Assembly (NCBI GenBank): GCA_028280715.1 | Contig: JANQLG010000030.1 | Location: 83,225 to 147,224 of the forward strand | Length of the DNA: 64,000 bases | Direction of reading: 5' to 3' | From: Spongiibacteraceae bacterium | Lineage (GTDB): Bacteria > Pseudomonadota > Gammaproteobacteria > Pseudomonadales > Dasaniaceae | The notes under the pieces: model-generated | What the model saw: the letters and a program-made list of their open reading frames with translations, nothing else | Told to the model about the DNA's origin: nothing | The model's database searches: none | Shown here: positions 54,797 through 64,000 of the stretch, in pieces | Layout of the letters: each line of letters starts with the position of its first letter | Numbering within the stretch: position 1 is the first letter of the stretch | Position numbers and translations under genes: made by a program

Positions 54797-54811
54797 TTTA
54801 ATTTAATTACA
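54797..54811 (-). promoter_or_regulatory. HexR operator, upstream
   Basis: Reverse strand TGTAATTAAATTAAA matches the HexR consensus TGTAATTAAATTACA at 14 of 15 positions, eight bp upstream of the -35 box. Its centre is 51 bp from that of the other site, about five helical turns. Confidence 0.8.
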
Positions 54812-54874
54812 TAAAATCTTTACATATACCTACTCAATTACAGATATATGCATCAGCACTATAGAGGAGCTTTG

Positions 54875-56653
54875 TTAAAGGGGCCAGATTACAGGAACAA
54901 TCAGCAGCGTAGTCAAACCTACCAAGACGGTTAGTGGTATGCCGATTTTCAAGAAATCAACAAAGCGGTAATTACCTGGACCATATACCATGAGGTTTGT
55001 TTGATAACCGATAGGGGTAGAAAAGCATGCGGAAGCAGCAACCATCAAGGTGACAGCAAAAGGTAACAAATCAACCCCTAACTGTTGACTGGCTGCAACA
55101 GCAATTGGAAATACGATAACAGCCGCTGCCAAGTTAGAGATCACAGCAGAAAATGCAGCAGTGATGATAAATAAAACGGCTAATGTAGCAATAGCTGAAT
55201 GCGCTGATAGCCCTACCATTGCCTCCGCAATAACCGCCGCTGCTCCTGTTTTATCCATAGCACCACCTAAACCGATAGAAGCAGCGATAACCAGAATAAT
55301 CTGCCAGTCAACACTTTGCCTTGCATCCTGAATTTTGATACAGCGACTGATAATCATTAGCCCTGCTGCTAATAATGCCGCTTTAAACATACTCAGCAAG
55401 CCGATGGTCACGAGTACTACCATGCCTGCCATTATCAAGGCAGCAACACCGCGTTTTTCATAATGAACCGGACGTGAATTTTCAATTTCACTCACCAGCA
55501 AAAAGTCTCTGTTATAGCGTTGTTGCGATACAAACTGATCATGTGTTTCCAGTAAAAGCGTGTCGCCAGGCTTCAGCTCAATATCGCCAATTTTTGTTTT
55601 CAGCTGCTCACCTTCACGAGCAACAGCAATAATGGCAGCACCGTAAATATTGCGAAAACGAGCATCTCTAATCGTTTTTCCAAGCCCTGGAAAATTGGGA
55701 GACACCACAACTTCGACCAAGCAACGGGATTGAGTGCCACTCTCCAATTTAAATACCTGACGCTCGGCAACTTTTAGTCCGTGGATATTTTTTAAATCCA
55801 CCACCGATCTAACATCTCCGGCAAAAATTAAATGATCACCCGCCAATAGTGTTTCTCGAGGCGATACCGCTGTTATTAATTGATTGTTGCGGTCAATCTC
55901 GACCAAATACATACCTGGTAGTTGTCTGAGCCCGGCGTCCTCTATCGACTGTCCTGACAGCGGACTATCGGCTTCAACTTCCATTTCCACAATGTATTGC
56001 CGGGCATCACCAAATAATGCGTGATCCGCTTCACCTCGGTGTGGCAGCAACCAACGGCTGAAGCCAATAGTAAATGCAATCACTACTAACACACACGGAA
56101 CGCCCACCCAAGCCAAATCAAACATCGACAGACCAATACCCTGATGGTTGTCAACCAGCATGTCATTAATCACCAGGTTGGTGCTGGTACCTACTAAGGT
56201 GCAGGTACCACCGATAATTGCCGCGTAGCTCAACGGCATCATCAATTGTGAAACATTGAGTTTATTGCGTTTCGCCCAGTCAGAAACGGCAGGCACCATC
56301 ATTGCCACAACAGGTGTGTTATTAAGAATAGAACTTAAAGCTGCCACTGGCGCCATTAATCGCAACTGCGCCTGTGGCATTGCGTTAGGCCGCCCCAGTA
56401 ATCTTTGCGAGATCCAGTTAACCACACCGGTTTGAGCCAAACCCCGCGCCACAATAAACAGTACGGCGACTGTCGCCATGCCCTCATTGGAAAGGCCCAA
56501 TAAAGCTTCTTCAGCTGTAATCACTCCAAGTAATGTGAGCAGTGCAACTCCACCAATCAACACAGCATCGGCAGGAAAACGGGAAAACACTAACAAGCCA
56601 AAACAAAAAACGATGACTGAAAGTGTCAGGATTGCATCAGGAGTTAACGCCAT
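54875..56653 (-). CDS. SLC13-family permease with TrkA-C domains
   Basis: 592 residues. Two membrane halves of about five to six helices each (conserved NNTPVVAMMVPAV and SNLAAAVIVFPIA) surround two cytosolic TrkA-C/RCK-C domains (about 205-385). This is the SLC13/CitM-type anion:Na+ symporter family; members transport sulfate, dicarboxylates or similar anions. Substrate unknown. It ends 222 bp upstream of edd and is read from the same strand. Confidence 0.85.
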   Translation of the reverse strand: MALTPDAILTLSVIVFCFGLLVFSRFPADAVLIGGVALLTLLGVITAEEALLGLSNEGMATVAVLFIVARGLAQTGVVNWISQRLLGRPNAMPQAQLRLMAPVAALSSILNNTPVVAMMVPAVSDWAKRNKLNVSQLMMPLSYAAIIGGTCTLVGTSTNLVINDMLVDNHQGIGLSMFDLAWVGVPCVLVVIAFTIGFSRWLLPHRGEADHALFGDARQYIVEMEVEADSPLSGQSIEDAGLRQLPGMYLVEIDRNNQLITAVSPRETLLAGDHLIFAGDVRSVVDLKNIHGLKVAERQVFKLESGTQSRCLVEVVVSPNFPGLGKTIRDARFRNIYGAAIIAVAREGEQLKTKIGDIELKPGDTLLLETHDQFVSQQRYNRDFLLVSEIENSRPVHYEKRGVAALIMAGMVVLVTIGLLSMFKAALLAAGLMIISRCIKIQDARQSVDWQIILVIAASIGLGGAMDKTGAAAVIAEAMVGLSAHSAIATLAVLFIITAAFSAVISNLAAAVIVFPIAVAASQQLGVDLLPFAVTLMVAASACFSTPIGYQTNLMVYGPGNYRFVDFLKIGIPLTVLVGLTTLLIVPVIWPL

Positions 56654-56691
56654 ATTATTGTTTGAAAAAAAGTCGTTATTGGCTTAAAACG

Positions 56692-57660
56692 TTAATTCAA
56701 ATTACTGTAGAACTGATTAAACCGTTCTATAAACTCGCCCAGCTGCTCTGCCGGCAGATCATTTACACCTGCCGCCGCTGCACGGCCACCACCGGTAGCA
56801 AAACTACGACAAAGTTCATCAGCTCCCTGCTTATTATCCAGCGGTGCCCTGACACTGATCAGGTAATTGCCATTAGCTTTTTCTGTCAAAACCGCATGTG
56901 CTTTATTGGTTGTGGCATTAGCCAGATCGTTACTATACACGCCACTGACACGACGTGCCCAAGATTCATTAGGCAAAATATAGGCGGCAACGGCTTCATT
57001 CTCAAATTCAGGTATCACATTGGCAGCGGCAGCCATGTCCGTTTGGTAACCCGTTTCCAGTTTTTCAAAACTCTGCTGGCTATCACTCATAAAAGCAAAG
57101 GGAGACTCATATTGACTGACCAACCGATATAATTCATCAGGCTTAAAATGCAGATCATTCAAATCTGAGCCATAACCGTTGTAGTTGAGATAAATGCCTA
57201 GATTTTCCAGATTCGTCAGTTGCTGTTCGGATAAGGCTAGAGGCTTGGCCAAGATCTGCGCACTTTTCTTTAAATTATCACCAAAGGTACCGGTAATTGC
57301 CCATTCAACATACTGCCCCTGCAAATAATTATTGACCAGCAGACTAGTGCAAACATCTGCTGCCGTATTGATAATGGCTGTCAGTTTAGGATGATCAGGA
57401 ATGTCTCCAGCGAAGTGATGATCGACATAAAACACTTCTGTTCCAGCTGCCAATGCGGAATCCAAACCGGCACGATTTTTATCCATTGATATATCAAGCA
57501 CTGTCACCAGATCTGAGCCCTGTGGTGAAATTTTATCCAGCAACTGAATATCGCGCTTAACCCCTGTAATCAATGTACTATCCATTGGGTTGGCGTTTCT
57601 TAGCTGAGTTAACGCGCAGATGCCATCAGCATCACCATTAAAAATATCGTAAATAGCCAC
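56692..57660 (-). CDS. DHH-family phosphoesterase-like protein
   Basis: 322 residues with the DHH superfamily signatures DGDADGICAL, the metal-binding Asp in VTVLDISMD and DHH in VFYVDHHFAGDIPDH. DHHA1-like C-terminal motif GGGRAAAAG is also seen. Family members hydrolyse small nucleotides or oligonucleotides; substrate unknown. Confidence 0.8.
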   Translation of the reverse strand: MAIYDIFNGDADGICALTQLRNANPMDSTLITGVKRDIQLLDKISPQGSDLVTVLDISMDKNRAGLDSALAAGTEVFYVDHHFAGDIPDHPKLTAIINTAADVCTSLLVNNYLQGQYVEWAITGTFGDNLKKSAQILAKPLALSEQQLTNLENLGIYLNYNGYGSDLNDLHFKPDELYRLVSQYESPFAFMSDSQQSFEKLETGYQTDMAAAANVIPEFENEAVAAYILPNESWARRVSGVYSNDLANATTNKAHAVLTEKANGNYLISVRAPLDNKQGADELCRSFATGGGRAAAAGVNDLPAEQLGEFIERFNQFYSNLN

Positions 57661-57792
57661 AAGCTAAACCTTTCGATAAGAGTTAATATCATTGAACAAA
57701 AAACTGCGAGCCAGCTTAACACAGCTATACACGGCGACAATCATACAAAAGGGTTATTTATTGACAAAGTAAGGCTATTGTTTTTCATAACT

Positions 57793-57822
57793 AAAAAAGC
57801 TGGCCAATAGCCAGCTTTTTTA
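57793..57822 (-). terminator. Terminator after the ComEA-like gene
   Basis: GCTGGC/GCCAGC stem (57799-57804 and 57810-57815) with a 5-nt loop and A/T-runs on both sides, 33 bp beyond the stop codon of the leftward gene. Confidence 0.88.
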
Positions 57823-57854
57823 TTCTTTATCACCTTTTAAAAAATGTAATAGCC

Positions 57855-58139
57855 TTATTCCAGAACAATATGCTCTTTATTCTGCTCAAGCAATTTTTCA
57901 CCTATACCCTTAACCGCAGTCAACTCTTCGAGAGCCTGAAAAGGGCCATAGGTTTCTCGATAGGTAATAATTGCTTGAGCCTTAGCAGGACCAACTCCCT
58001 TTAGACTTTGTACAAGAGTCTCTTGATCAGCAATATTAATATTGATCGGGTTTGATTGATCAGCAAAAGAATTCAGAGAAAAACTTAATATGAAGGCTAA
58101 AAAAATATTTGTTAGCAAACGATATGACTTAGCATACAT
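57855..58139 (-). CDS. ComEA-family helix-hairpin-helix protein
   Basis: 94 residues: signal peptide (RLLTNIFLAFILSFSLNSFA) and a double helix-hairpin-helix domain INIADQETLVQSLKGVGPAK and ELTAVKGIGEKLLEQN. Binds DNA in the periplasm; ComEA proteins capture incoming DNA during transformation. Confidence 0.92.
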   Translation of the reverse strand: MYAKSYRLLTNIFLAFILSFSLNSFADQSNPININIADQETLVQSLKGVGPAKAQAIITYRETYGPFQALEELTAVKGIGEKLLEQNKEHIVLE

Positions 58140-58233
58140 GGCAACACTCCTTGTAGATTATATTTTGATTAACGGGATGGCTTCCTCCCATCCACGGCCA
58201 GCATGCTAACACATTGTTATATTCAAGCAAGCG

Positions 58234-58938
58234 TTATAATTCAATCCCCAACCCGGTATTGATTGCGACTAACGCTTGCGCTGGATTTTGGTGCTGAGTG
58301 ATTGGGCGACCAATAACCAGATAATTACTACCCGCTGTGACAGCAGCATTAGGTGTCGCAATTCGACGCTGGTCCCCTTTGTCAGAATCAGCTGGACGAA
58401 TACCCGGCGTCACCAATTGAAAAGCTTCACCCGCTTGCTTTCTAAGTAATTCCGTTTCCTTCGAAGAGCACACCACACCATCCAAACCACACTGCTGTGT
58501 AAGTGCTGCTAAACGTAGCACCTGCTCCATCGGATCCATATCAAGTCCCACTTGTCGCAAATCACTTTGCTCCATACTTGTCAGCACTGTAACGGCAATC
58601 AAATGCGGAGCATTGACATAATTAACGATTGCCTCCTTTGCCGCTTCCATCATACGAGCACCACCACAAGCATGTACATTGACCATCCACACCCCCAAAT
58701 CGGCAGCTGCCTTAACAGCACCAGCAACGGTATTGGGGATATCGTGAAACTTTAAATCGAGGAATACTTCGAAGCCCTTATCCTGAACCAAACGAACCAC
58801 AGACGGGCCGCAATGCGTAAACAGCTCTTTGCCTATTTTCATACGGCACTGAGCAGGTGATAGCAGATCGGCCATTTTTTCAACGGATGCTTCGTCAGCA
58901 TAATCCAATGCGACGATTACTGGAGAATGTGTTGTCAT
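58234..58938 (-). CDS. pyrF: Orotidine 5'-phosphate decarboxylase
   Basis: 234 residues; last step of UMP synthesis. Active-site [36 protein letters not shown] and VTPGIRP are diagnostic. It lies 69 bp downstream of lapB, conserved order for gammaproteobacteria. Confidence 0.97.
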   Translation of the reverse strand: MTTHSPVIVALDYADEASVEKMADLLSPAQCRMKIGKELFTHCGPSVVRLVQDKGFEVFLDLKFHDIPNTVAGAVKAAADLGVWMVNVHACGGARMMEAAKEAIVNYVNAPHLIAVTVLTSMEQSDLRQVGLDMDPMEQVLRLAALTQQCGLDGVVCSSKETELLRKQAGEAFQLVTPGIRPADSDKGDQRRIATPNAAVTAGSNYLVIGRPITQHQNPAQALVAINTGLGIEL

Positions 58939-59007
58939 ATTGATTTCATAAGCTGGAAAAATTAAAAATGGTTTTCAGGTGTATTAACAAAAAACAAAAT
59001 GCGTTGG

Positions 59008-60207
59008 TTAATCACCCTCTGCCCCACGAATCGATTTCATTTCACCCCAGTGTTTACAGCTGGGACATAACCAATGCAGACTTCTGCCAGAAAAACCGCA
59101 ATGTCGACATTGGTAATGAGGCTTACTCTGCAATAACTGTTCAATCAATAACTGCAGTATGGTCAGATTTTCTCTCTCACGCCCACCGCTATTGGTGATA
59201 TTTAATTCGACTAATTTAGCCAACCCTCGCAGGGATGGATGACGCTTAAGTTCCTGACCAATAAACTCAGCGGCTTTGGCATCACCCTGACGTTTTTGAA
59301 TATCCTCTACCGATGCAAGTAGCACTCGAGCAGAGGGATAAAGCGCAAGACTTTCCTGAATAAATTCCTGAAAACCTTCCGGCTGATTTAACTTTTGATA
59401 ACAGGCGTGCAACCTATCAATGGTTTCAGGTAAAAATTCTGCATCCTGATCTCTTACACTCTTGAGTACCTTCACAGCATGTTGGTAGTTAGCGGTATGG
59501 AAATCCACATCCGCCAACAACAATGAAGCCCGCACGCAGTTTTTGTCATAGCCAAGTGCTTGCTTTAATTCACTTCGGGCGGTGCGAAAGTCATTTTTAG
59601 CCATGGCCTGCTGCGCCAATTCACAACAATAATGGGAGAGCGATACCAGCACCCCCTTATCAGCAGGTTGAGTGGGTTTCAATAACGATTTTTTAGGCAA
59701 CAGCTGCCTGCCCGTATCTATAGCTTTTTGCCACTCCTTTTCATCCTGATAGATTTCAATCAAATGGCGCATTGCCACTTCTCTCATATCTGGTGCTTCA
59801 ATCAGTAAATCCATTAATAGCCTTTCTGCTCGATCCAATAAACCGGCACTGATATAGTCCTTGGCCAGCTCAAGGTGTGCCTGATGCAAATGAACACGAG
59901 GCAAACTGGGACGCGCTAGCAGGTTTTGATGAATTCGGATAGCACGCTCGACCTCTCCTTTGCGACGCATCAGATTGCCCACAGCAATATGTGTTTCCAG
60001 GGTTTCACTATTGACTTCCAATGCTTCGATAAAGGCATCGAGAGCACCATCTGGCTTCTCATCCAGCAAATAATTCAAACCCTGGTAATACTGCCGCTGT
60101 AACGTCGTGTCGGAATCACTGGCAACCACAGCTCTGCCACGTCGTCCAAGTAGCCAGCCTATCGCGATCGCACTAAATACCAGTATCAGTTGCCAAATAT
60201 CAGCCAT
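59008..60207 (-). CDS. lapB: LapB (YciM), lipopolysaccharide assembly protein
   Basis: 399 residues: N-terminal membrane helix, nine TPR-type repeats and a C-terminal rubredoxin-like metal site CRHCGFSGRSLHWLCPSCKHW. LapB steers FtsH-dependent turnover of LpxC, balancing LPS synthesis. The gene lies 2 bp from lapA. Confidence 0.95.
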   Translation of the reverse strand: MADIWQLILVFSAIAIGWLLGRRGRAVVASDSDTTLQRQYYQGLNYLLDEKPDGALDAFIEALEVNSETLETHIAVGNLMRRKGEVERAIRIHQNLLARPSLPRVHLHQAHLELAKDYISAGLLDRAERLLMDLLIEAPDMREVAMRHLIEIYQDEKEWQKAIDTGRQLLPKKSLLKPTQPADKGVLVSLSHYCCELAQQAMAKNDFRTARSELKQALGYDKNCVRASLLLADVDFHTANYQHAVKVLKSVRDQDAEFLPETIDRLHACYQKLNQPEGFQEFIQESLALYPSARVLLASVEDIQKRQGDAKAAEFIGQELKRHPSLRGLAKLVELNITNSGGRERENLTILQLLIEQLLQSKPHYQCRHCGFSGRSLHWLCPSCKHWGEMKSIRGAEGD

Positions 60208-60209
60208 GG

Positions 60210-60542
60210 TTATTTCTTGGACAATTGCGTCATGGCACCACTGCTACGCATATCAGCAGTGCGTAAAGCATTGAGCTCCTTATTTTGTTTATCTAATTTA
60301 CGTTGCAATCGCAAAGATCGACTTCTCAACCGCACAACAGTCAGACTACTGATGAGCATTCCAATGATTCCTCCAACAGCAAATGCCAGCAGGATCCATA
60401 GTGATACCCGCTGCTCTGATAGCTGAATAACCAATAAATCCAGAGGTACTTGCGCATCATTCTGGAAAGAAAAAAACACGCCTATTATTAATACAATCAG
60501 GATCACAAAATAGGCGAGCCAACGATTTAACAATTTCACCAA
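60210..60542 (-). CDS. lapA: LapA (YciS, DUF1049), LPS assembly protein A
   Basis: 110 residues with two transmembrane helices (LAYFVILIVLIIGVFFSFQN and LWILLAFAVGGIIGMLISSL) and a coiled-coil tail. Partner of LapB. Confidence 0.92.
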   Translation of the reverse strand: MVKLLNRWLAYFVILIVLIIGVFFSFQNDAQVPLDLLVIQLSEQRVSLWILLAFAVGGIIGMLISSLTVVRLRSRSLRLQRKLDKQNKELNALRTADMRSSGAMTQLSKK

Positions 60543-60573
60543 TTAGCCTCTTGCTCAATTTTTAAAGCTATAA

Positions 60574-60609
60574 ATATAAAAAAACGGCATGGTCTTCCGA
60601 CCATACCGT
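60574..60609 (-). terminator. Terminator of the rpsA-ihfB unit
   Basis: On the reverse strand ACGGTATGGTC, loop GGAA, GACCATGCCGT, then T-run; 11-bp stem with one mismatch. It lies 44 bp after the ihfB stop codon and separates ihfB from lapAB. Confidence 0.9.
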
Positions 60610-60652
60610 TCACATTATCATTCTGCAATGATTGTAATGCGCTTTCGAGTGT

Positions 60653-60955
60653 TTACCCAGCTTGAAGCAGGCTATCGTTGACCCGCTCACGCATTTCTTT
60701 ACCCGGTTTAAAGTGAGGGACATATTTTCCACTCAGCTCAACAGTCTCACCCGTTTTCGGATTTCTACCCTGCCGGGGTTCACGATAGTGCAGGGAGAAA
60801 CTCCCAAAACCCCGAATTTCTATCCGCTCTCCGGAAGCCAAGGTCTGCGACATCTGCTCCAGAATGGTTTTGACTGCCAGCTCCACATCCTTGGCAGACA
60901 ACTGTGTTTGCCTGGATGCTATGCGTTCAATCAGCTCCGATTTCGTCATATCCAC
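60653..60955 (-). CDS. ihfB: Integration host factor subunit beta
   Basis: 100 residues; HU/IHF family DNA-bending protein. [40 protein letters not shown] and [16 protein letters not shown] match IhfB. Start at 60955 gives MDMTKSEL; the second Met is equally plausible. Located downstream of rpsA. Confidence 0.97.
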   Translation of the reverse strand: MDMTKSELIERIASRQTQLSAKDVELAVKTILEQMSQTLASGERIEIRGFGSFSLHYREPRQGRNPKTGETVELSGKYVPHFKPGKEMRERVNDSLLQAG

Positions 60956-61166
60956 TACCCGTTGCTGTTTCCATTAGTTCTAACTAGAAACAAGAGTAGC
61001 ACTGGATAGCCAGATGCGCGAATATTGATCACAGAAAAATTCACACTGATCAATAACTTAGCTTCAAAAAGGGGGATTTTAGGGCTCTGAAGAAGAATTT
61101 CACTCTACTAAAGCAGAATGCTCTTCTCACAGAACCCAAGATATAACCAGAATATTTATCCGGTTA

Positions 61167-62840
61167 TTATTCCTTATTGTCCATTTGCGCCTTGATCAGG
61201 TCGCCAATGGTCGTTGCAGTTTCAGGCTCAGACTTCTTATGCGCCTTGATCGCTTCTTGCTCTTCAGCAAAATCTTTAGCCTTGATAGAAAGGGCAATAG
61301 TGCGGTTCTTACGATCAACACTGATGATCTTAACCTCAACCTCTTCGCCTTCTTTTATCGCATTACGAGCATCTTCAACCTTATCGCGGCTAATTTCAGA
61401 AGCCTTCAGAGTACCTTCAATGTCCTCAGCTAAAGTCAATACAGCACCCTTGGCATCAACTTCTTTAACAGTACCTTTGACGATGCTGCCTTTGTCGTTT
61501 TCAGACACGTAGTTGTTGAAAGGATCGTCTTCCAGCTGCTTAACACCCAGTGAGATACGCTCTCTCTCGGGATCAATCGACAGGATAACTGTTTCGATCT
61601 CGTCGCCTTTCTTGAACTTGCGAACCGCTTCTTCGCCAGACTCATTCCAGGAAATATCAGACAGGTGAACCAGACCGTCGATAGCACCATCCAGACCAAT
61701 GAAGATACCGAAGTCAGTAATCGACTTGATGGCACCCTTGATCTTATCGCCTTTGCTGTACTGGCGACCGAAGGCATCCCATGGATTTTCTTGACACTGC
61801 TTGATGCCCAGTGAAATACGACGACGTTCTTCGTCGATATCCAGAACCATCACTTCCACTTCGTCGCCCAGGTTAACAACCTTGGATGGGTGGATGTTCT
61901 TGTTGGTCCAATCCATTTCAGAGACGTGTACCAGACCTTCAACACCCTCTTCGATCTCGGCAAAACAGCCGTAATCTGTCAGGTTAGTGATGGTCGCCTT
62001 AACACGAGCACCTTCTGGATAGCGGTTGGTGATAGAGATCCATGGATCTTCACCCAACTGCTTCAGACCCAGCGATACGCGGTTACGCTCACGGTCAAAC
62101 TTCAATACTTTAACGTCGATTTCATCGCCAACATTGACGATTTCACCTGGGTGCTTGATGCGTTTCCAGGCCATATCAGTGATGTGCAATAGACCATCAA
62201 CACCACCCAGATCAACGAAAGCACCATAGTCAGTCAGGTTCTTAACGATACCTTTAACAGACATACCTTCTTGCAATGTAGCCAGTAGTTCATCACGCTC
62301 AGCGCTGTTGGCATCTTCCATCACCGCACGACGTGAAACCACGACGTTGTTGCGCTTCTGATCCAGCTTGATGACCTTGAATTCTAACTCTTTACCTTCG
62401 AGGTGAGTGGTTTCGCGAATTGGGCGAACATCGACCAAAGAACCAGGCAGGAATGCACGGATTGAGTTCACATCAACGGTAAAGCCACCTTTAACCTTGC
62501 CATTGATGATACCGGTAACCACTTCTTCAGCCGCATAGGCAGCTTCCAGTACTTTCCAAGCTTCAGCGCGCTTGGCTTTTTCGCGTGACAGCTTGGTTGC
62601 ACCCCAACCATCTTCGACCGCTTCCAGGGCAACTTGAACCTCATCACCCACTTCCAGTGTCAGCTCACCGCCTTCACTGACAAATTCACTGCGAGGAATG
62701 ACACCTTCTGATTTCAAACCTGCGTGAACAGTAATCCAATCACTATCGATATCAATAACAACACCGGTTACGATCGAACCTGGCTTCATATCGATAGTAC
62801 TTAAACTTTCTTCAAATAATTCCGCGAAACTTTCGCTCAT
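61167..62840 (-). CDS. rpsA: 30S ribosomal protein S1
   Basis: 557 residues with six S1 RNA-binding repeats ([20 protein letters not shown] through [20 protein letters not shown]). Needed for translation initiation on most mRNAs. Between cmk and ihfB as in E. coli and Pseudomonas. Confidence 0.98.
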   Translation of the reverse strand: MSESFAELFEESLSTIDMKPGSIVTGVVIDIDSDWITVHAGLKSEGVIPRSEFVSEGGELTLEVGDEVQVALEAVEDGWGATKLSREKAKRAEAWKVLEAAYAAEEVVTGIINGKVKGGFTVDVNSIRAFLPGSLVDVRPIRETTHLEGKELEFKVIKLDQKRNNVVVSRRAVMEDANSAERDELLATLQEGMSVKGIVKNLTDYGAFVDLGGVDGLLHITDMAWKRIKHPGEIVNVGDEIDVKVLKFDRERNRVSLGLKQLGEDPWISITNRYPEGARVKATITNLTDYGCFAEIEEGVEGLVHVSEMDWTNKNIHPSKVVNLGDEVEVMVLDIDEERRRISLGIKQCQENPWDAFGRQYSKGDKIKGAIKSITDFGIFIGLDGAIDGLVHLSDISWNESGEEAVRKFKKGDEIETVILSIDPERERISLGVKQLEDDPFNNYVSENDKGSIVKGTVKEVDAKGAVLTLAEDIEGTLKASEISRDKVEDARNAIKEGEEVEVKIISVDRKNRTIALSIKAKDFAEEQEAIKAHKKSEPETATTIGDLIKAQMDNKE

Positions 62841-63040
62841 GATTTTTACCTACAATGGGAAGCAAGTGATAAAGACTGTCTTCTCTCTTCTTTAAGGCAA
62901 AGCCTGTTATCACCCTCCATGCGACCAGCTCACATGGGCCTGATTACTAAAATCCATTCAGGGCAATTACTGGATTGTGTTTCACTGACTAAGTCGTCAT
63001 CGTTGAAACGCGCCTAGAATGGAGCCGTTTGTACAATTCG

Positions 63041-63727
63041 TCAGAGCTGGGAACTCAAACTGGCCTGCACAGCCGAAAGTACTTGCTGAAAGACCTCTTC
63101 TACCGGAATGCAGCTGCTATCAATCACCAGAGCATCTTCGGCAGGTTTCAGGGGAGCGACTGTTCGATTCATATCGCGGTCGTCACGCGCCTGGATGTCC
63201 TCCAAAAGGGCGGCGAGATTAACACTTTCTCCCTTACCGATCAACTGCTTATAGCGGCGCTGGGCACGCTCTTCTGCCGAGGCAGTAAGATAAATTTTAA
63301 CGGGGGCATCGCTGAAGATCACGGTGCCCATATCGCGGCCATCAGCAACCAATCCCGGCGCCCTGGCAAAACCACGTTGAAAGCTTTTCAAAGCTTCGCG
63401 AACGCCCTGATGAACAGCGACTTTTGAAGCCAATTCACCGGAAGTTTCCATCCTTACCAACTGACTTATATCGTCGCCATCAAGCATCACAGTAGCAGGC
63501 TCACCCGGTTCAGAGGGCAGGAACGCCACATCCAGGTTAGCAGCCAACGCTGCCAGTGCAGCCTCGTCGTCAAATGACACACCCTGACGCTCAGCTGCCA
63601 AGCCCACGATTCGATAGAGCGCACCACTATCCAATAAGTGCCATCCCAACTGTTTCGCCAACAGCTGACAGATTGTGCCCTTACCTGAACCGCTAGGGCC
63701 ATCAATTGTGACTACAGGTACTGTCAT
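63041..63727 (-). CDS. cmk: Cytidylate kinase
   Basis: 228 residues; phosphorylates CMP and dCMP. P-loop [51 protein letters not shown]. Its ATG (63727-63725) overlaps the aroA stop codon as TGATG, so translation is coupled. Confidence 0.97.
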   Translation of the reverse strand: MTVPVVTIDGPSGSGKGTICQLLAKQLGWHLLDSGALYRIVGLAAERQGVSFDDEAALAALAANLDVAFLPSEPGEPATVMLDGDDISQLVRMETSGELASKVAVHQGVREALKSFQRGFARAPGLVADGRDMGTVIFSDAPVKIYLTASAEERAQRRYKQLIGKGESVNLAALLEDIQARDDRDMNRTVAPLKPAEDALVIDSSCIPVEEVFQQVLSAVQASLSSQL

Positions 63728-64000
63728 CACTCACAAATCTTTTTAAACAATTTGAAATAGGTTGGAAACGTCTTGGCGGTACAGCCCGGATCATTAATGG
63801 TGATTTCTGCCTGCCCCATTGCCGCTAAAGAAAAGCACATCGCCATACGATGATCATCATAAGTATCAATGGTTGCTGGCTTTAAATCAGTTGGGGGAGT
63901 TATTTCAATAAAGTCTTCACCTTCTACCACTGTGGCACCGACTTTTCTTAATTCCGTTGCCATCGCTGACAAACGATCGGTTTCTTTAACACGCCAGTTA
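63727..64000 (-). CDS. aroA: EPSP synthase (3-phosphoshikimate 1-carboxyvinyltransferase), C-terminal part
   Basis: The reverse frame is open from base 64000 and reads [18 protein letters not shown] then [18 protein letters not shown] to the stop at 63729-63727. KETDR and the [13 protein letters not shown] segment are canonical for the EPSP-binding C-terminal domain. The gene starts beyond the right edge, and is co-transcribed with cmk. Confidence 0.95.
   Translation of the reverse strand, partial: NWRVKETDRLSAMATELRKVGATVVEGEDFIEITPPTDLKPATIDTYDDHRMAMCFSLAAMGQAEITINDPGCTAKTFPTYFKLFKKICE

Noticed and set aside
61120..61166. AATAACCGG...CTGGTTAT hairpin after rpsA as terminator
   Set aside because: Weak stem, no T-run, and ihfB follows in the same direction.

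Overview
The window looks like chromosome from a marine-type gammaproteobacterium. Gene order aroA-cmk-rpsA-ihfB-lapA-lapB-pyrF, the pycR/pycA-pycB locus, class I fumarase and the hexR/edd-zwf-pgl-eda Entner-Doudoroff block all point to a relative of Pseudomonas; a Cellvibrionales/Spongiibacteraceae-like origin is my inference from base composition and gene content, not a search result. No rRNA, tRNA, CRISPR array, integrase or transposase gene was found.

Layout. 0-13.8 kb is core genome: partial fumarase, a coiled-coil membrane protein, a PuuD-like membrane protein, superoxide reductase, the groES-groEL operon with a sigma-32 promoter and a CIRCE-like sequence, FxsA, an SDR, an alkyltransferase-like protein, a PilZ protein, an AmpG-like permease and the two-subunit pyruvate carboxylase with its LysR regulator. 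13.8-21.8 kb is accessory: a 365-bp leader (copy A) followed by five integron-type gene cassettes, four intact and one frameshifted, all encoding one family of small secreted cysteine-containing proteins; then single genes or gene pairs separated by REP/BIME-like inverted repeats. 21.8-26.9 kb holds a membrane-lipid-like operon (CDP-alcohol phosphatidyltransferase, multi-spanning protein, NAD-binding protein), a periplasmic binding protein and an esterase. 27.3-29.2 kb is a second copy of the 365-bp leader (copy B) followed by three cassettes separated by two textbook attC sites; the last cassette is again a member of the small secreted family. 29.5-42.1 kb is mostly envelope and stress functions: metallopeptidase, glycerophosphodiesterase, FKBP, an RND efflux pair, GAF protein, cyclophilin, S10 peptidase, GST.

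42.2-48.2 kb holds a TonB/Sel1 protein and a large secreted glycoside hydrolase, bracketed by two decayed copies of the same GFA-family gene; one lies beside a broken hexR paralogue. 48.4-54.9 kb is glucose catabolism: hexR converges on a single edd-zwf-pgl-eda operon whose promoter region carries two near-consensus HexR operators. 54.9-64 kb returns to core genome: an SLC13/TrkA-C permease, a DHH protein, a ComEA-like protein, pyrF, lapAB, ihfB, rpsA, cmk and the 3' end of aroA.

The most interesting part is the pair of cassette clusters. Their cassette boundaries follow integron rules exactly: each R'' box is complementary to that cassette's own first bases, and the attC arms have 3-nt spacers and an extrahelical base. 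They share a long leader that ends at an attI-like crossover, lack an integrase in the window, and six of eight cassettes encode the same secreted family, which is unusual because neighbouring integron cassettes are normally unrelated.
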